Under the pieces are notes generated by a model. The model was given only the letters and a program-made list of their open reading frames with translations. It did not search any database and had not been told where the DNA came from. Position numbers and translations under genes: made by a program. Positions 1-10,659 of a stretch of 64,000 nt of DNA are shown in pieces; the first letter of the stretch is position 1; the number at the start of each line of letters is the position of its first letter. Source of the stretch: Dipteris shenzhenensis (taxonomy: Eukaryota; Polypodiophyta; Polypodiopsida; Gleicheniales); the NCBI GenBank assembly GCA_047967505.1, contig CM106540.1; one strand, written 5' to 3'.

Positions 1-207
1 GTGGGAGCACACCGACACACACAAGCAGGATAAACACAAGAAGTGTGGGGATAAAACGTATGTGTGTACCTCCCCTAGCACACAGTCAACCTTTTATATG
101 AAAGGATAAGGTTACAACACTAAGTACGGTGTACTTAGTCTACTTAACAAATAAAGTACTAAGTGTACTAACTGTACTTGGGTGGCCATAGTGCCTTTAC
201 CCCAACA
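1..207 (-). repeat. 3' LTR of the copia element at 1-5987 (partial)
   Basis: It matches 5781-5987 base for base except at two positions. On the + strand it ends in CCCAACA, so on the minus strand it starts TGTTGGGG, the TG..CA form of LTR termini. By comparison with the right copy, about 14 bp of the LTR lie outside the window. Confidence 0.95.
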
Positions 208-218
208 ACCTCCCACTT
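208..218 (-). promoter_or_regulatory. Polypurine tract of the copia element
   Basis: Minus strand reads AAGTGGGAGGT directly against the TGTTGGGG start of the 3' LTR. This is the expected site for plus-strand DNA priming. Confidence 0.8.
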
Positions 219-254
219 AAAGGCAATATGCCCTCAAGTAAAAATAAATGAGGC

Positions 255-1949
255 TCAACCTATACCCATCAACTGTCGGCAATGTGCAAACCGCTCTGCA
301 GGCAAGCCTTTTGTCAACAAATCTGCTGGATTATCATCTGTGTGAATCTTGACAAGCTGAATCAGCTTATCATCTATCACCTCCCTGATGAAGTGATACT
401 TCACATCAATGTGCTTTGTCTTTGCATGAAAGACAGGATTGTGTGCCAACTGAATAGCACTCTGACTGTCACAATGCAACAATGGAATATCACCTGTAAT
501 GCTCCCACTCTCCCCTTCCACAACACTCTGACTGTCACAATGCAACAATGGAATATCACCTGTAATGCCCAAGTTTCCCACTAGCCGAGATAACCATGAG
601 GCCTCCTTGCATGCCTCTGTGGCTGCAATATATTCAGCTTCCGTAGTAGACAAGGCTATGCACTGCTGCATCCTTGACATCCATGACACTGCACCTCCAG
701 TGAATGTATAAACATAACCGGTAGTAGACTTCCGGTTATCGGGATGACCAGCAAAATCTGGATCCACATAACCATGCACCTTTGCATCTCGCTTGCCAAA
801 GCATATGCACAACTCCTGTGTGCCCTTCAGGTATCTCATGATACCTTTCACTGCATTCCAATGCTTCTTGCCTGGATTTGACATATACCTGCTAACCACT
901 CCCACTGCAAACGCAATATCAGGTCTGGTTGCAACCATGGCATACATGAGACTGCCACAAGCTGAAGCATACGGAATCTTGGTCATTTCAGCCCTATCAG
1001 CATCTGAGTGTGGGCTGTCCATTGCACTAAGTTTCACATACGGAGGCAATGGAGAACTAAGGGTCTTCCCCCCCTCCATATGAAACCTGTGCAATACTTT
1101 GCCAATATATTCGGTCTGAGACAAATACAACAAACGCTGTCCCCTGTCTCTCCGTATCCGCATTCCCAGTATGTGATTTGCATCACCAAGGTCCTTCATA
1201 TCAAAGGCCTCATGCAATCTTTTCTTAAGGTCATCAAGCTCCTTACGAGCTTTACCAGCAATAAGCATGTCATCCACATATAAAATGAGAATGATTAAGC
1301 TGCCATTTGCAGCCCTTTTGGTATATAAGCAGTGATCGTCATCACTTCTCCTGAAACCTTGGGACTTCATGAAGGTATCAAATTTCTTATACCATTCCCT
1401 TGGTGCCTGTTTCAGCCCGTAAAGGCTCTTTTTAAGCTTGCATACAAGTGACTCCTTGCCCTTGACTGCAAATCCTTCTGGCTGCTGCATGTAGATCTCC
1501 TCATGAAGATCACCGTGAAGAAAGGCTGTCTTCACATCCATTTGGCATAATTCCAAATTCTCACATGCAACCAAAGCAAGTACAATCCTGAGTGTGGTCA
1601 TCTTAACCACTGGAGAAAAGATCTCATCAAAATCAACACCATACTCCTGCTTAAAGCCCTTGGCAACCAACCTGGCTTTATACCTTGGCTTAGCTCCAAG
1701 TGTGACTTTCAATCTATACACCCACTTGCATGGCAGTACTTTCATGCCCTTAGGCAACTGCACCAATTCCCAAGTATCATTTTTATGGAGACTGTCCATT
1801 TCAGACTTCATGGCTAGTTCCCATAGCCTTTTATCATGCATTTGCACGGCTTCCTTGAAGGTTCTCCACAATCTGTAAGCATAATAAAATATGCTCCTAG
1901 AACAAATCTGTCTGGCGGTTTCATTTGTCGAGTGGACCTTCGGACCCAT
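255..1949 (-). pseudogene. Copia reverse transcriptase and RNase H segment
   Basis: An open segment of about 564 codons. It carries copia RT features in order: the WVYRLK and ARLVAKGF region, DVKTAFLHG, SLYGLKQAPREW, the catalytic LYVDDMLI box, and then RNase H with STTEAEY, HCDSQSA and HIDVKYHFIRE near the end, followed by ADLLTKGLP. RT and RNase H catalytic residues are present. It joins the upstream integrase segment only through a frameshift near 1860, where the two frames overlap. An in-frame 66-bp duplication lies inside RNase H. It is the 3' part of the single gag-pol polyprotein, not a separate gene. Confidence 0.93.
458..568 (-). repeat. In-frame 66-bp duplication within RNase H
   Basis: A 45-bp block at 458-502 recurs at 524-568, offset by 66 bp. 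The 22-codon insertion repeats the ITGDIPLLHCDSQS block that contains an RNase H acidic residue, and the frame stays open. The first copy is followed by a diverged stretch (VVEGESGS) before the second begins. Confidence 0.9.
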
Positions 1950-2575
1950 TGGTCTTGCTGTCCAACTTGCTGCTCACCTAAAACAGGTTGCTGTTCTAGT
2001 AGATCAGGCTGCAGAATTATGCCTGGGAGGTCTTCCAAAGGTGGCATGTCCCGTAGTACATCTTCCGCCACTGCGGGCTGTCCATTTGGACCTGCTGCAG
2101 CATCATGCATTGGCTGATTACGCTGCTGTTGTGGCTGATTTGCAGCCTGCCTGAATTGTACAGGATGTCCCGAGTCATCAATGTCAACCTCTGAAGCATC
2201 AGAAGGCTTATCTGCTGCCTTAAACATACATGACTCATCAAATAAGACATCATTGCTGCGTATTAGCTTCTTATTCACAGGATCCCATAGGCAGTAACCC
2301 ATCTCACCACTGTCACCATATCCAAGAAAAATGCATTTAAGAGACTTAGGATCAAGCTTGCTGCGATCTTCTCTGCATATATGCACGTACGCAGTGCAGC
2401 CAAAGACCCTCAAGTGCTTATAGGAAGGAGGTTTTCCTGTCCAAAGCTCCTCTAGCACTCTGCCATCTAGTCTTTTATTTGGTGACCTATTGATGAGGTG
2501 TACTGCTGTTTTTACAGCTTCAGCCCAAAATCCATGAGGTAAAGCAGCATGTGACATCATAGAGCGAGACTTTTC
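1814..2575 (-). pseudogene. Copia integrase C-terminal region and linker to RT
   Basis: Open frame continuing the integrase after an in-frame TAG at 2576-2578. It contains the usual copia landmarks HGFWAEAV, LINRSP, HLRVFGCTAYVHI, KCIFLGYG and the CLWDP..KKLIRSNDVLFDE region, followed by a Gln/Pro-rich linker. It ends in the wrong frame near 1860, where the RT segment takes over one base out of register. Confidence 0.9.
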
Positions 2576-3204
2576 CTATATGGTTCTATTCATACGCTCT
2601 GCAGTGCCATTTTGCGCTGGACTGTAAGGAGCAGTGAGTTCTCTTTTAATACCTCTAGCATCACAAAATGCATTGAATGCATTAGACATATACTCCCCAC
2701 CGTTATCTGACCGCAAAGCCTTCAGTGTTCTGCCTGTTTGGTTCTCAACCATAGCAAGCCATTTCTGGAACACTAGAAAGACATCACTCTTCAATCGAAG
2801 AGGATACACCCACACCTTCCTTGTGGAATCATCTATAAATGTGACAAAGTACCGTGCACCTCCAAGTGAAGGACTAGGCATCTCACACACGTCTGTATGC
2901 ACAAGCTCAAGTTGAGCATCTTTATGTCCTAATCTCCTTTTATGAGGACACTGTAACTGTCTACCATATATGCAGTGCTCACAAAACTTTAAATCAGAAA
3001 ATTTAAGAGACGGTAAGTAGCCAAGGCGAGCCAATTGCTCCATTCCACTTATGCTCATATGTCCCATCCGGCTATGCCACATAGAAATATTCGGCAGCTC
3101 GGTGGCATGAATATCAGCATGATTACATACTTTAGCATGAAGAGTATACATTGTGTCAACCTTAGAGCCTCTGGCAACAACCAGGGCACCTTTGGTGACC
3201 TTCA
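2576..3204 (-). pseudogene. Copia integrase zinc-binding and catalytic core
   Basis: The HHCC zinc motif is visible (WHSRMGH and CEHC), followed by the DDE core: VHTD, RSDNGGEY and the Glu in NGTAERMNR. All three acidic residues are present. The frame is shifted relative to gag-protease near 3205 and ends at TAG 2576-2578; the same frame continues at once into the C-terminal integrase region, so the TAG is a single nonsense change. Confidence 0.92.
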
Positions 3205-4404
3205 GAAACCATGACCAAAGCTGGTCACAAAACCTTCGTCATCCAACATGCCAGTAGAAATCAGATTTTTCTTGACTTCGGGTACATGCCTAACATTGTG
3301 AAGCATAAGCTGAGTACCATCAGCAAATACAAGCCTGACATCTCCAATACCAACAATACTGCATGCATGATTATCCCCTAGAAAAACGACTCCATTACTG
3401 CCTGCTGCATATCTTACAAACAATTCTTTGTAAGGTGTAACATGGAATGAGGCACCTGAGTCAATGATCCAAGAGTGCATGTCTGCAAAATCTCCTGCAT
3501 GGAGAGAATGAGCATCCAAAGTAGAGAGAAATAGAACCTCTCCCTCACTGTCATAACCGTGTGTAGAATGAAGCTCTTCAATCTTCACACTACTCTTGCC
3601 ATTGCTTACTGGTACAATTGCTTTTGCATCTGACGCATCAGTGTTTTTGGCTTTGTCTCTCTTATCATTTTTCAGTTTAAAGCACTGCTTTTTGGTATGT
3701 CCCTTTTTGCCACAGTAGTAGCACTCAACATCTTTGTTGGAGCGGGACTTGCTCCTCCCTTTTCCCCTTTCCTGAGATTTGCCTCTTTGCTGACTTCTCC
3801 CCCTTGCATTTAAGGCATTGTTAGGCTTTACTGCATCTTGAGCTTTCAGCTTCTGCTCTTCTTGCAAAATCAGCCCTGTGATATCTGAAAAACTTATGAA
3901 AGTGTTTGCATTTGTTACAGCTGTGGTGAATGTATCCCAACTTTCAGGAAGAGAGATCAAGAGTGCCATACCCTTGGTTTCCTCATCCACCACATATTTT
4001 TGATTTGCAAGTTGAGTGACAATTGAATTAAACTCATTGAGATGTGCATCCATGGAGGTCCCTTCCTTCATCTTCAAATTGAAGAACTTGTGCAGCCAAT
4101 ATATCTTTGTGGCTACACTCTGCTGCTCATATGTGTCCTGTGCTTTTTCACCATCCACATTCCAAACAACACTCTCATGGAGTGACAATTCAATTATGGA
4201 CTTTGCTGACAGATCAGCTAGTGCCCAAGCATCATCAAATGTGCCAGTGGGCTTCACACCTTTGTGTATAAAAGGAGCATGAAACTGCCTGAGAATTAGC
4301 ACATTCAGGACCATCTTTTTCCACATTGGGTAGTTAGCAGCACCCTGCAACTTTTTAATATTGAGAAGAGAAGATTCCGAGGATGAAGCCATTACAATCA
4401 GCAA
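3202..4404 (-). pseudogene. Copia gag and aspartic protease segment
   Basis: The start of the polyprotein. The first 200 residues are a copia gag (UBN2-type), then a basic stretch and a CCHC zinc knuckle CYYCGKKGHTKKQC, then the aspartic protease active site WIIDSGAS and the closing region HVPEVKKNLIS. A Met five codons downstream of the first (MASSSESS) is an equally good start. The frame ends at TGA 3202-3204, where a 1-nt shift leads into integrase. Confidence 0.93.
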
Positions 4405-5385
4405 GAAATATAACCCACACTTGGTTGCCTGACTCCCTGCAAACTAAGTGCACAGATGCACTTGTAGTTGTGCTCAAAAGTTAATTCCTGCAATGGAACA
4501 CAGGACCTGCAACTTTCTCCCACTTAACAGTTAATACTGTCTGTTTCCTGCCTGCTGCAGATCCAGAAAAGCAATACTTAATGCATTAATTGATGCTCTG
4601 TAGTACAGTACAGCAGTACCTTGATTTGACACAATGTATGTCCCTGCTGTAACAGTGAAAACAGCACTGTTTTATGCACTTTAAACTTCAGTAAAGTGAC
4701 TGTTTACAGTCCAAAAATTGACTCCGGACAGTACCCGACTGTACTTTCTAGTACAGCAACAGAAATTGACTGTATAACTGTCCAAAACTGTCAGAATTAG
4801 ACTTTCTCTTGCCTCTATAACTGTGTTACACAGTTTAGAACTTGAATGAGGCAAAAGCCCCTTGACTGGAAGCCAATTTTGAAGATTTTAGTGCATACAC
4901 CGCTTTCCCAAAGCTCCACTGATCACATAAGGCATCTAGGTGTTTCCCCCAACACTGATATGCATAACAATGTCAAAAGCCCCAATTCATATGCATCTGC
5001 CACTGTCCCGTAAGTCATAAAATGCATCAAATCCTTGCACAAATCAACTCCAATCAGGAGGATATACGCAAACAAGTGCGTGTATAAGCCAATGCTTGGC
5101 TGTGGCTACAAAGCCCCTTGATTCCGCAATTCAAAGAAAATGAGAATTTCTCTTACATAGGAGGCATAGATCTGCAGATCTACCTCACTGACAATACATC
5201 TGACCCACAATGCTCAAGTATGAGCTCAGAATTTGCGCTGGGACTGAAAAGAACTGAAGGCTGAAGGAACCAAAAAAAAACGGGTGAAGCGGGCTGCTCT
5301 ACGATCGTGAACGTCTCCGAGCTCTCCGGCGATGGCGATGGCGAGGACATGCACCTGTGGCCACTTGTGGCACTGATGGCGGAAT

Positions 5386-5600
5386 TGCTGGCGCCGCCTG
5401 GCTTGCTGCTGGTGGCGCCGCCTGGCTTGCTGCTGGTGGTGCCGCCTGGCGTCGCTGGTGGCCTTGGCCCTGGCGTCGTCGGTGGCCTTGGCCCTGGCGT
5501 CGCTGGTGGCCTTGGCCCTGGCGTCGCCGGTGGCCTTGGCCCTGGCGTCGCCGGTGGCCTTGGCGCTGGCATCGCCGGTGGCCTTGGCGCTGGCGATGAA
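5386..5600. repeat. 24-bp GC-rich minisatellite in the copia leader
   Basis: Two related 24-bp units follow each other in register: about two copies with core GCCGCCTGGCTTGCTGCTG, then about six with core GTGGCCTTGGCCCTGGCG between 5449 and 5595. Translated on the minus strand the unit would give PRPPATPG repeats. Confidence 0.85.
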
Positions 5601-5750
5601 CAACCTCGAAGGCTGCTAGCGCTGGCAGCGCTAGCAACTGAAGGCGCTGCTGACGGCGCTGTTTGCAGGCTGCCGCTACCTAGTGATGGCAGTGCTGCTG
5701 ACTGCCTTGCGATGGCTCTGATGCTGGCTGCCTAGCGATGGCTGTGCTGA

Positions 5751-5766
5751 TGGCTCTGATACGAGT
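5751..5766 (-). promoter_or_regulatory. Primer-binding site of the copia element
   Basis: Minus strand, just inside the 5' LTR, reads CGTATCAGAGCC, which matches the plant initiator tRNA-Met 3' complement (TGGTATCAGAGC) over its last 10 bases. The first bases of the usual site differ. Confidence 0.8.
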
Positions 5767-5987
5767 TGTGGAAGGGGAGAGTGGGAGCACACCGACACAC
5801 ACAAGCAGGATAAACACAAGAAGTGTGGGGATAAAACGTATGTGTGTACCTCCCCTAGCACACAGTCAACCTTTTATATGAAAGGATAAGGTTACAACAC
5901 TAAGTACAGTGTACTTAGTGTACTTAACAAATAAAGTACTAAGTGTACTAACTGTACTTGGGTGGCCATAGTGCCTTTACCCCAACA
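5767..5987 (-). repeat. 5' LTR of the copia element
   Basis: About 221 bp, TG..CA termini. On the minus strand it starts TGTTGGGG and carries a TATA box, TATAAAAG (5871-5878). The inner boundary is set by the primer-binding site and a TG at 5767, and may be off by a few bases. Confidence 0.9.
5871..5878 (-). promoter_or_regulatory. TATA box in the copia 5' LTR
   Basis: TATAAAAG on the minus strand, inside the LTR upstream of the leader, placed to drive the element's transcript. Confidence 0.6.
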
Positions 5988-7264
5988 GTTATGAACGGAG
6001 ACCTAATTGTTCTGCGATGGAAAGTCTGTCATGTATTTCAACCCAAGAATTTGAATTACAAGGGTATTCTGTTGAGGGATTTTCTGAATACTAAGTAACT
6101 CAAGAATTAGGGTTAATAGAAATTGCAACCAAAACAATTGGCCTCGAGGGGTTCAATTGATGGGGTTGTTCGAACAATGATTCCTCGATCTCAACCTAAG
6201 ATTTTGAGTTCAAGGATACTCAATAGATAAGGTCGATAGAATCATTTACCTTCAGGTACAGATTTTATCATGCTTGTGTACGGGATATGTCAACGGAACT
6301 AACTCTGAGGATTCACGCGTTATTGGATTTCTCGAGGAGAATACTCGACGATATGTAACCTTGTTCAGAGTGAGAGATTTACTTTCCTTGGGTTGGTTAT
6401 CAAAGATTGTGGCTTTGGCCTTAGATTTTCTTTGATTTGAATCTCATGGAAAGTATAGCACACTCAAACTGATACTTCGAGCATAGTTATTGGCATGGAC
6501 TCATCTTCACATACAGTTTTCGAGCTTTCTGGTGAACTCAGGAGTGAGTTCTTAGAGGAGGCGAGTATGTCATGTGCATGGTGTACGTAGGGTTGAATAG
6601 CAAGTGAACATGGGTTAGTGCCTTTACCCCAACAGTTATGAACGGAGATCTAATTGTTCTGCGATGGAAAGTCTGTCATGTATTTCAACCCAAGAATTTG
6701 AATTACAAGGGTATTCCGTTGAGGGATTTTCTGAATACTAAGTAACTCAAGAATTAGGGTTAATAGAAATTGCAACCAAAACAATTGGCCTCGAGGGGTT
6801 CAATTGATGGGGTTGTTCGAACAATGATTCCTCGATCTCAACCTAAGATTTTGAGTTCAAGGATACTCAATAGATAAGGTCGATAGAATCATTTACCTTC
6901 AGGTACAGATTTTATCATGCTTGTGTACGGGATATGTCAACGGAACTAACTCTGAGGATTCACACGTTATTGGATTTCTCGAGGAGAATACTCGACGATA
7001 TGTAACCTTGTTCAAAGTGAGAGATTTACTTTCCTTGGGTTGGTTATCAAAGATTGTGGCTTTGGCCTTAGATTTTCTTTGATTTGAATCTCATGGAAAG
7101 TATAGCACACTAAAACTGATACTTCGAGCATAGTTATTGGCATGGACTCATCTTCACATAGAGTTTTCGAGCTTTCTGGTGAACTCAGGAGTGAGTTCTT
7201 AGAGGAGGCGAGTATGTCATGTGCATGGTGTACGTAGGGTTGAATAGCAAGTGAACATGGGTTA
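5971..7264. repeat. 647-bp tandem duplication spanning the copia LTR end and flank
   Basis: Copy 1 is 5971-6617 and copy 2 is 6618-7264. Each begins with GTGCCTTTACCCCAACA, the last 17 bp of the copia LTR, and ends with GTGAACATGGGTTA. I count six substitutions between the copies. No gene is recognised inside the unit, which is AT-rich with stops in all frames. Confidence 0.95.
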
Positions 7265-7739
7265 CGGGATAGCATAGGGCTGGATGGCTATTTTTAGCCG
7301 AGATTGCTATATATAGAGATTGATTCATATATAGTGCTCACTTTATATGGAGGGAGCTATTCATAGCATTGTGCTATCTATGGAGCTATTCATAGCATTG
7401 TGCTATCTATAGCGGGTTTCCTTCTATATAGAGGGGCCAGTGCTATTGTGTAGATCAGTTGAGCGCTCCTCAACTGATGGATGGGACTTGGACCCAGGCC
7501 GGGACTCTCGCCATCTACATGGTGGATCATAGGTGGTGTATCGAAGGTCCTTTGGACGGGCTCAAGTGGTATGGGACGCCTGGGTTAGATACGGGCCTAT
7601 GGATGAGTCGAGCTGTAGCCCACGTGCTCGGGGGTGGTCGGGAGGATCAAGGCACCTGCGCTATGATTCTAGTTGTATCAAGGACGAGATTCTAGGTCGG
7701 TGATAGGGTCAGATCCTGCGAGGTCGTGTCAACACCCTA
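7265..7739. other. Intronic DNA without a recognised gene, with a 29-bp tandem repeat
   Basis: Rich in short CTAT/ATAG words. The block starting GGAGCTATTCATAGCATTG is repeated exactly in tandem at 7353-7381 and 7382-7410. Open frames at 7459-7855 are short and unlike any family I know, although the end of that region runs into the non-LTR fragment that follows. Confidence 0.6.
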
Positions 7740-8905
7740 GTCAGATCGAATACTATGTACGCTGCGCAGCACCTTTTTGGGGGAGTGATCTTCCGGTGAT
7801 GAAGTCGAGGAATTTAGAGTGGCTACAGATGACTGTGGGATCTAGGATAATTTAGCATAAGCCCTCAATCCCTCATCAAATAGTACAAGCAAAGTTTGCA
7901 ATGACACACCTCCAGATTGATGCCATCTTTCAGATAGTGACATTCCTCCGCAGAGTTTGGGCCCTAACTCACTAGAGACTAATGAGGCTAGCACTAGAGT
8001 CATCCACGCGACCAGTCGAGAGCGGGATTGATACAGTATGGTATGCACGATTACATCTCCTCCAGCTCCATACGTCTCGGCCTTGGGGAGGGGACCAAGA
8101 GGTCCCCACTAAAATCTAATTCTACTGCGACCACTTTCTGAGAGTATCAGAGGATGGACTCATCATCAGACCCCAATACCTCAAGGAAAGAGGAGTCTCA
8201 CATGCATTGAGGATCGCTATTAGCTGAGGGTTGAGGCAGGGAGGGCAACAGGGATACCCAAGGAGCAACGGCTCTGCAGGCTAAGCACGCGGGGTGAGGT
8301 CGAGACAGAGGAGCATTTTCTATGCACATGTCCAGCCTACTATGTGCCTGTTCCAGGAGGGACACGGCTTTGGCCCACTCTCACAGCTAATGCACTTCTA
8401 AGACTAGGTTTGTATCGGACTCTATCTGATTAAGATGCAACGACACAGAGAGACATGTCACTACTGCGACAGACCAGAGAGCAGCGTGAGGGGACCATGC
8501 CATAGGCTACTGAGGCAGACCGAGCACAAAGGCATGTCATAGACTACTATGCATTTGAGTCAGCTCTAGGACACAGTGGGGTGGAGGAGGACGAGCTAGT
8601 TGATATGAGGGCAGCATGGATCCGCAGAGAGAGCCGACACGACGCGACCGAGCTAGAGGCACGAAGAGGAACCAAATGACACACGATAGAGGTCAAGCCT
8701 ATCTCTGCTCTCCTCAGAAGGGGCCGCCACAGACGAGGCAACACCCTTAATATAGCCCATCGGACCCAGAGATCAAGACAACCACGTCCCCCGCCACAAC
8801 ACGAGACAGCTCGACAGATGCAAATCCGAGATATTCTCGCAGCCCACCAGAGAGCCACTACAGTGTCCAACCAAAGGACCGCTTCTACCTTCCTCCTCAC
8901 CAAAC
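7740..8905 (+). pseudogene. Degraded non-LTR retrotransposon ORF2 3' part, copy A
   Basis: Reading across several frames gives AAPFWGSDLP..LEWLQMTVGSRII, a typical post-RT region of non-LTR reverse transcriptases, then QAKFAMTHLQIDAIF, then RLCRLSTRGEVETEEHFL followed by CTCPAY, the C-terminal zinc-binding region (second Cys changed to Ser). A further conserved stretch is DYYAFESALG and DMRAAWIRR. Copy B at 10660-11605 is collinear and similar throughout, which is why I treat this as one repeat family. Frameshifts and stops make it a pseudogene. It differs from the DUF4283-type LINEs elsewhere in the window. Confidence 0.7.
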
Positions 8906-8987
8906 CATGGATGACTATCCTCTAGAGAGATGCTCAAGTTTTGGCAAACACGGCTGGAGAAATAAAATAGAAAACTACTTATCAAAG

Positions 8988-9534
8988 GCAGCTCACTCTC
9001 CACATATGCATATAGGGCATACTTTATCACCTTAAGTTTTCTTGAATGATGAGGTGTCTTCTTCAACCAATATATTATTGAAGATGTCACTCATTGCACC
9101 ACTGTGAAACTTGGTTCAAGAGAAACATTTTTCTCAACTTCTATTACTTTTTTTAGCTTCCATACACTGCTTTTTGGTCTTTGTCAAAAATGAAAGAAAT
9201 CATACACACCTATTAATGGTACCTCACTCTTTATATACACATATATCTCACTCTCTATACAATGAAAGAAATCATACACTCTCTATACATCTCTCACTGT
9301 ATACAATGAAAGAAATCACACCCCTGGTAGCTCACTCTCTACATACACATATATGGAAAACTTTATCACTCTAAGTTTTCTTGGATGATGAGGTATCTTC
9401 TTTAACCAATACATTGATGATGTAACTCATTGCACCACTCGAAAACTGGGTTCAAGAGAAACATTTTTCTCAACTTCCATTACTTTTTTTTGGTTCCACA
9501 CACCAGTTTTTGTTCTTTGTGGACAATGAAAGAA

Positions 9535-9539
<5 letters not shown>
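8988..9539. repeat. Direct duplication of about 210 bp
   Basis: 8988-9203 is repeated with small differences at 9329-9539. Both copies share AGCTCACTCTC near the start, a GAAACATTTTTCTCAACTTC block and the end AATGAAAGAAATCAT. Between them the shorter unit CTATACAATGAAAGAAATCA is itself repeated. Confidence 0.85.

Positions 9540-9598
<59 letters not shown>
9539..9598. repeat. (TC)n microsatellite, 60 bp
   Basis: Uninterrupted TC dinucleotides directly after the second copy of the preceding duplication. Confidence 0.97.
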
Positions 9599-9600
<2 letters not shown>

Positions 9601-9759
9601 CAATATGGAATGGCCTACCCTCTCCTCCAAATCCCCCTCAACTCCATCAACCTCAACTATCAAGACTCGGTACTCCATAGTTGCAGCCGTGACACCCTCT
9701 CCGTATGTACGCAATTACCAGCAAGAAGGGTCCAAACCACCTATCATTGGACAACATGA

Positions 9760-10451
9760 ACAGATTTATTATTTGTAGCAAGCAGTCAGAGAGTTAAGGC
9801 TTGAGCTAGCAAAAGTAAAAGCCCGACTTCAAGTTCTAGAGGGACTTGGCAAGCAGGCAGTAATTGCTAAGGTTGTGAACTCATGTAAGAATTCTCCTCC
9901 TACTCCTCAACTAGTCTCTACAGTCAAAGATATGGCTCATACTGAAGTACAATCAATCAAGAAAGAAGTGATTGAGGAGTTCGACACAAAGGCAAGCAAG
10001 ACTAACATCCAGGAAGAGATAAAAGAACACGAAGCCAAACGTGATAATGCATTGAAGATTAGAGTGGGAGGGCTCCCTGAAGGATGGTTCAAAGATGATG
10101 ACTTTTTCAATGAGACTTTAGCACATGTCAAAGCAGCCATGTAATGGAAGGTTGATGATGATGATGATGATGATGATGATGACGGGGCAACTAATACCCG
10201 TCACTCCAAAGGACATGCTATTCTTACACTAAGTCGCGACATATATGGATCAAGCTTCTTCAACAATCTTACAAGTTGAAAGGGACCAAGATATGGATAG
10301 CTGAGGAACTTACACGAGCTCAATTGAAGAATAAGGCAATGGAATAAGCTAAAGTCAAGGCTGCTAGGAAGGATGGAAAATGGGCAGTTTATCATGAAGG
10401 CATAGCACTAATCAAAGAGTTTAAATCCAAACCAAAAGACTCTCAGTCTTA
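9760..10451 (+). pseudogene. Non-LTR retrotransposon ORF1-like fragment
   Basis: Three pieces in two frames make one recognisable layout. First comes a charged helix (QAVRELRLELAKVKARLQ) of coiled-coil type. Then comes an RRM-like stretch around RVGGLPEGWF, ending in a stop at 10142-10144. A GAT run (poly-Asp, 10152-10182) follows, and a C-terminal piece GTKIWIAEELTRAQLKNKA with KAARKDGKWAVY. Coiled coil, RRM and small C-terminal domain is the arrangement of L1-type ORF1 proteins of the Transposase_22 class. It may belong with copy B, which follows 200 bp downstream, as one internally deleted element. Confidence 0.5.
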
Positions 10452-10607
10452 AACTGATGTATGGCTGATTACTCTTTCAGACTATTATTTTAGGTACTCT
10501 AAATAATTGGGGTTGCTTTTGCACTCCCTGGGAGCTGCTTGTGCCCTCCCTAAACCAGATGTACTAGATGGTTTTTTATTGTCCCATAGACCTGTTGGTC
10601 TCCTTTA

Positions 10608-10609
<2 letters not shown>

Positions 10610-10650
<41 letters not shown>
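10610..10650. repeat. (TC)n microsatellite
   Basis: About 40 bp of CT dinucleotides immediately 5' of non-LTR copy B. Confidence 0.97.
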
Positions 10651-10652
<2 letters not shown>

Positions 10653-10659
10653 GTGCCTC

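Larger units (their letters stand above)
4405..5766 (-). other. Untranslated leader of the copia element
   Basis: About 1.36 kb between the primer-binding site and gag. The gag-proximal part is AT-rich with no convincing coding. The distal part (5290-5760) is strongly GC-rich and contains a 24-bp minisatellite. Frames through the minisatellite are open only because the repeat unit is a multiple of three. Confidence 0.7.
1..5987 (-). mobile_element. Ty1/copia LTR retrotransposon, nearly complete, left LTR cut by the window edge
   Basis: On the minus strand the order is 5' LTR (5767-5987), primer-binding site, a leader of about 1.3 kb, gag-protease, integrase, reverse transcriptase-RNase H, polypurine tract and 3' LTR (1-207). 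Protease-integrase-RT-RNase H is the copia order. The two LTRs differ at two of 207 comparable positions, so the insertion is young. The gag-pol frame is broken by two frameshifts (near 3205 and 1860) and one TAG (2576-2578), so this copy is not autonomous as read. It sits in an intron of the MATE gene, in the same orientation as that gene. The 5-bp target duplication cannot be tested because the left end lies outside the window. Confidence 0.95.

Noticed and set aside
5180-5735. Overlapping long frames on both strands in the GC-rich copia leader
   Set aside because: They are open because a 24-bp unit is divisible by three; no start context, no conserved protein, and the region is leader of an element.
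9427-9759. Ser/Leu or Arg/Glu-rich proteins
   Set aside because: Produced by the (TC)n microsatellite.
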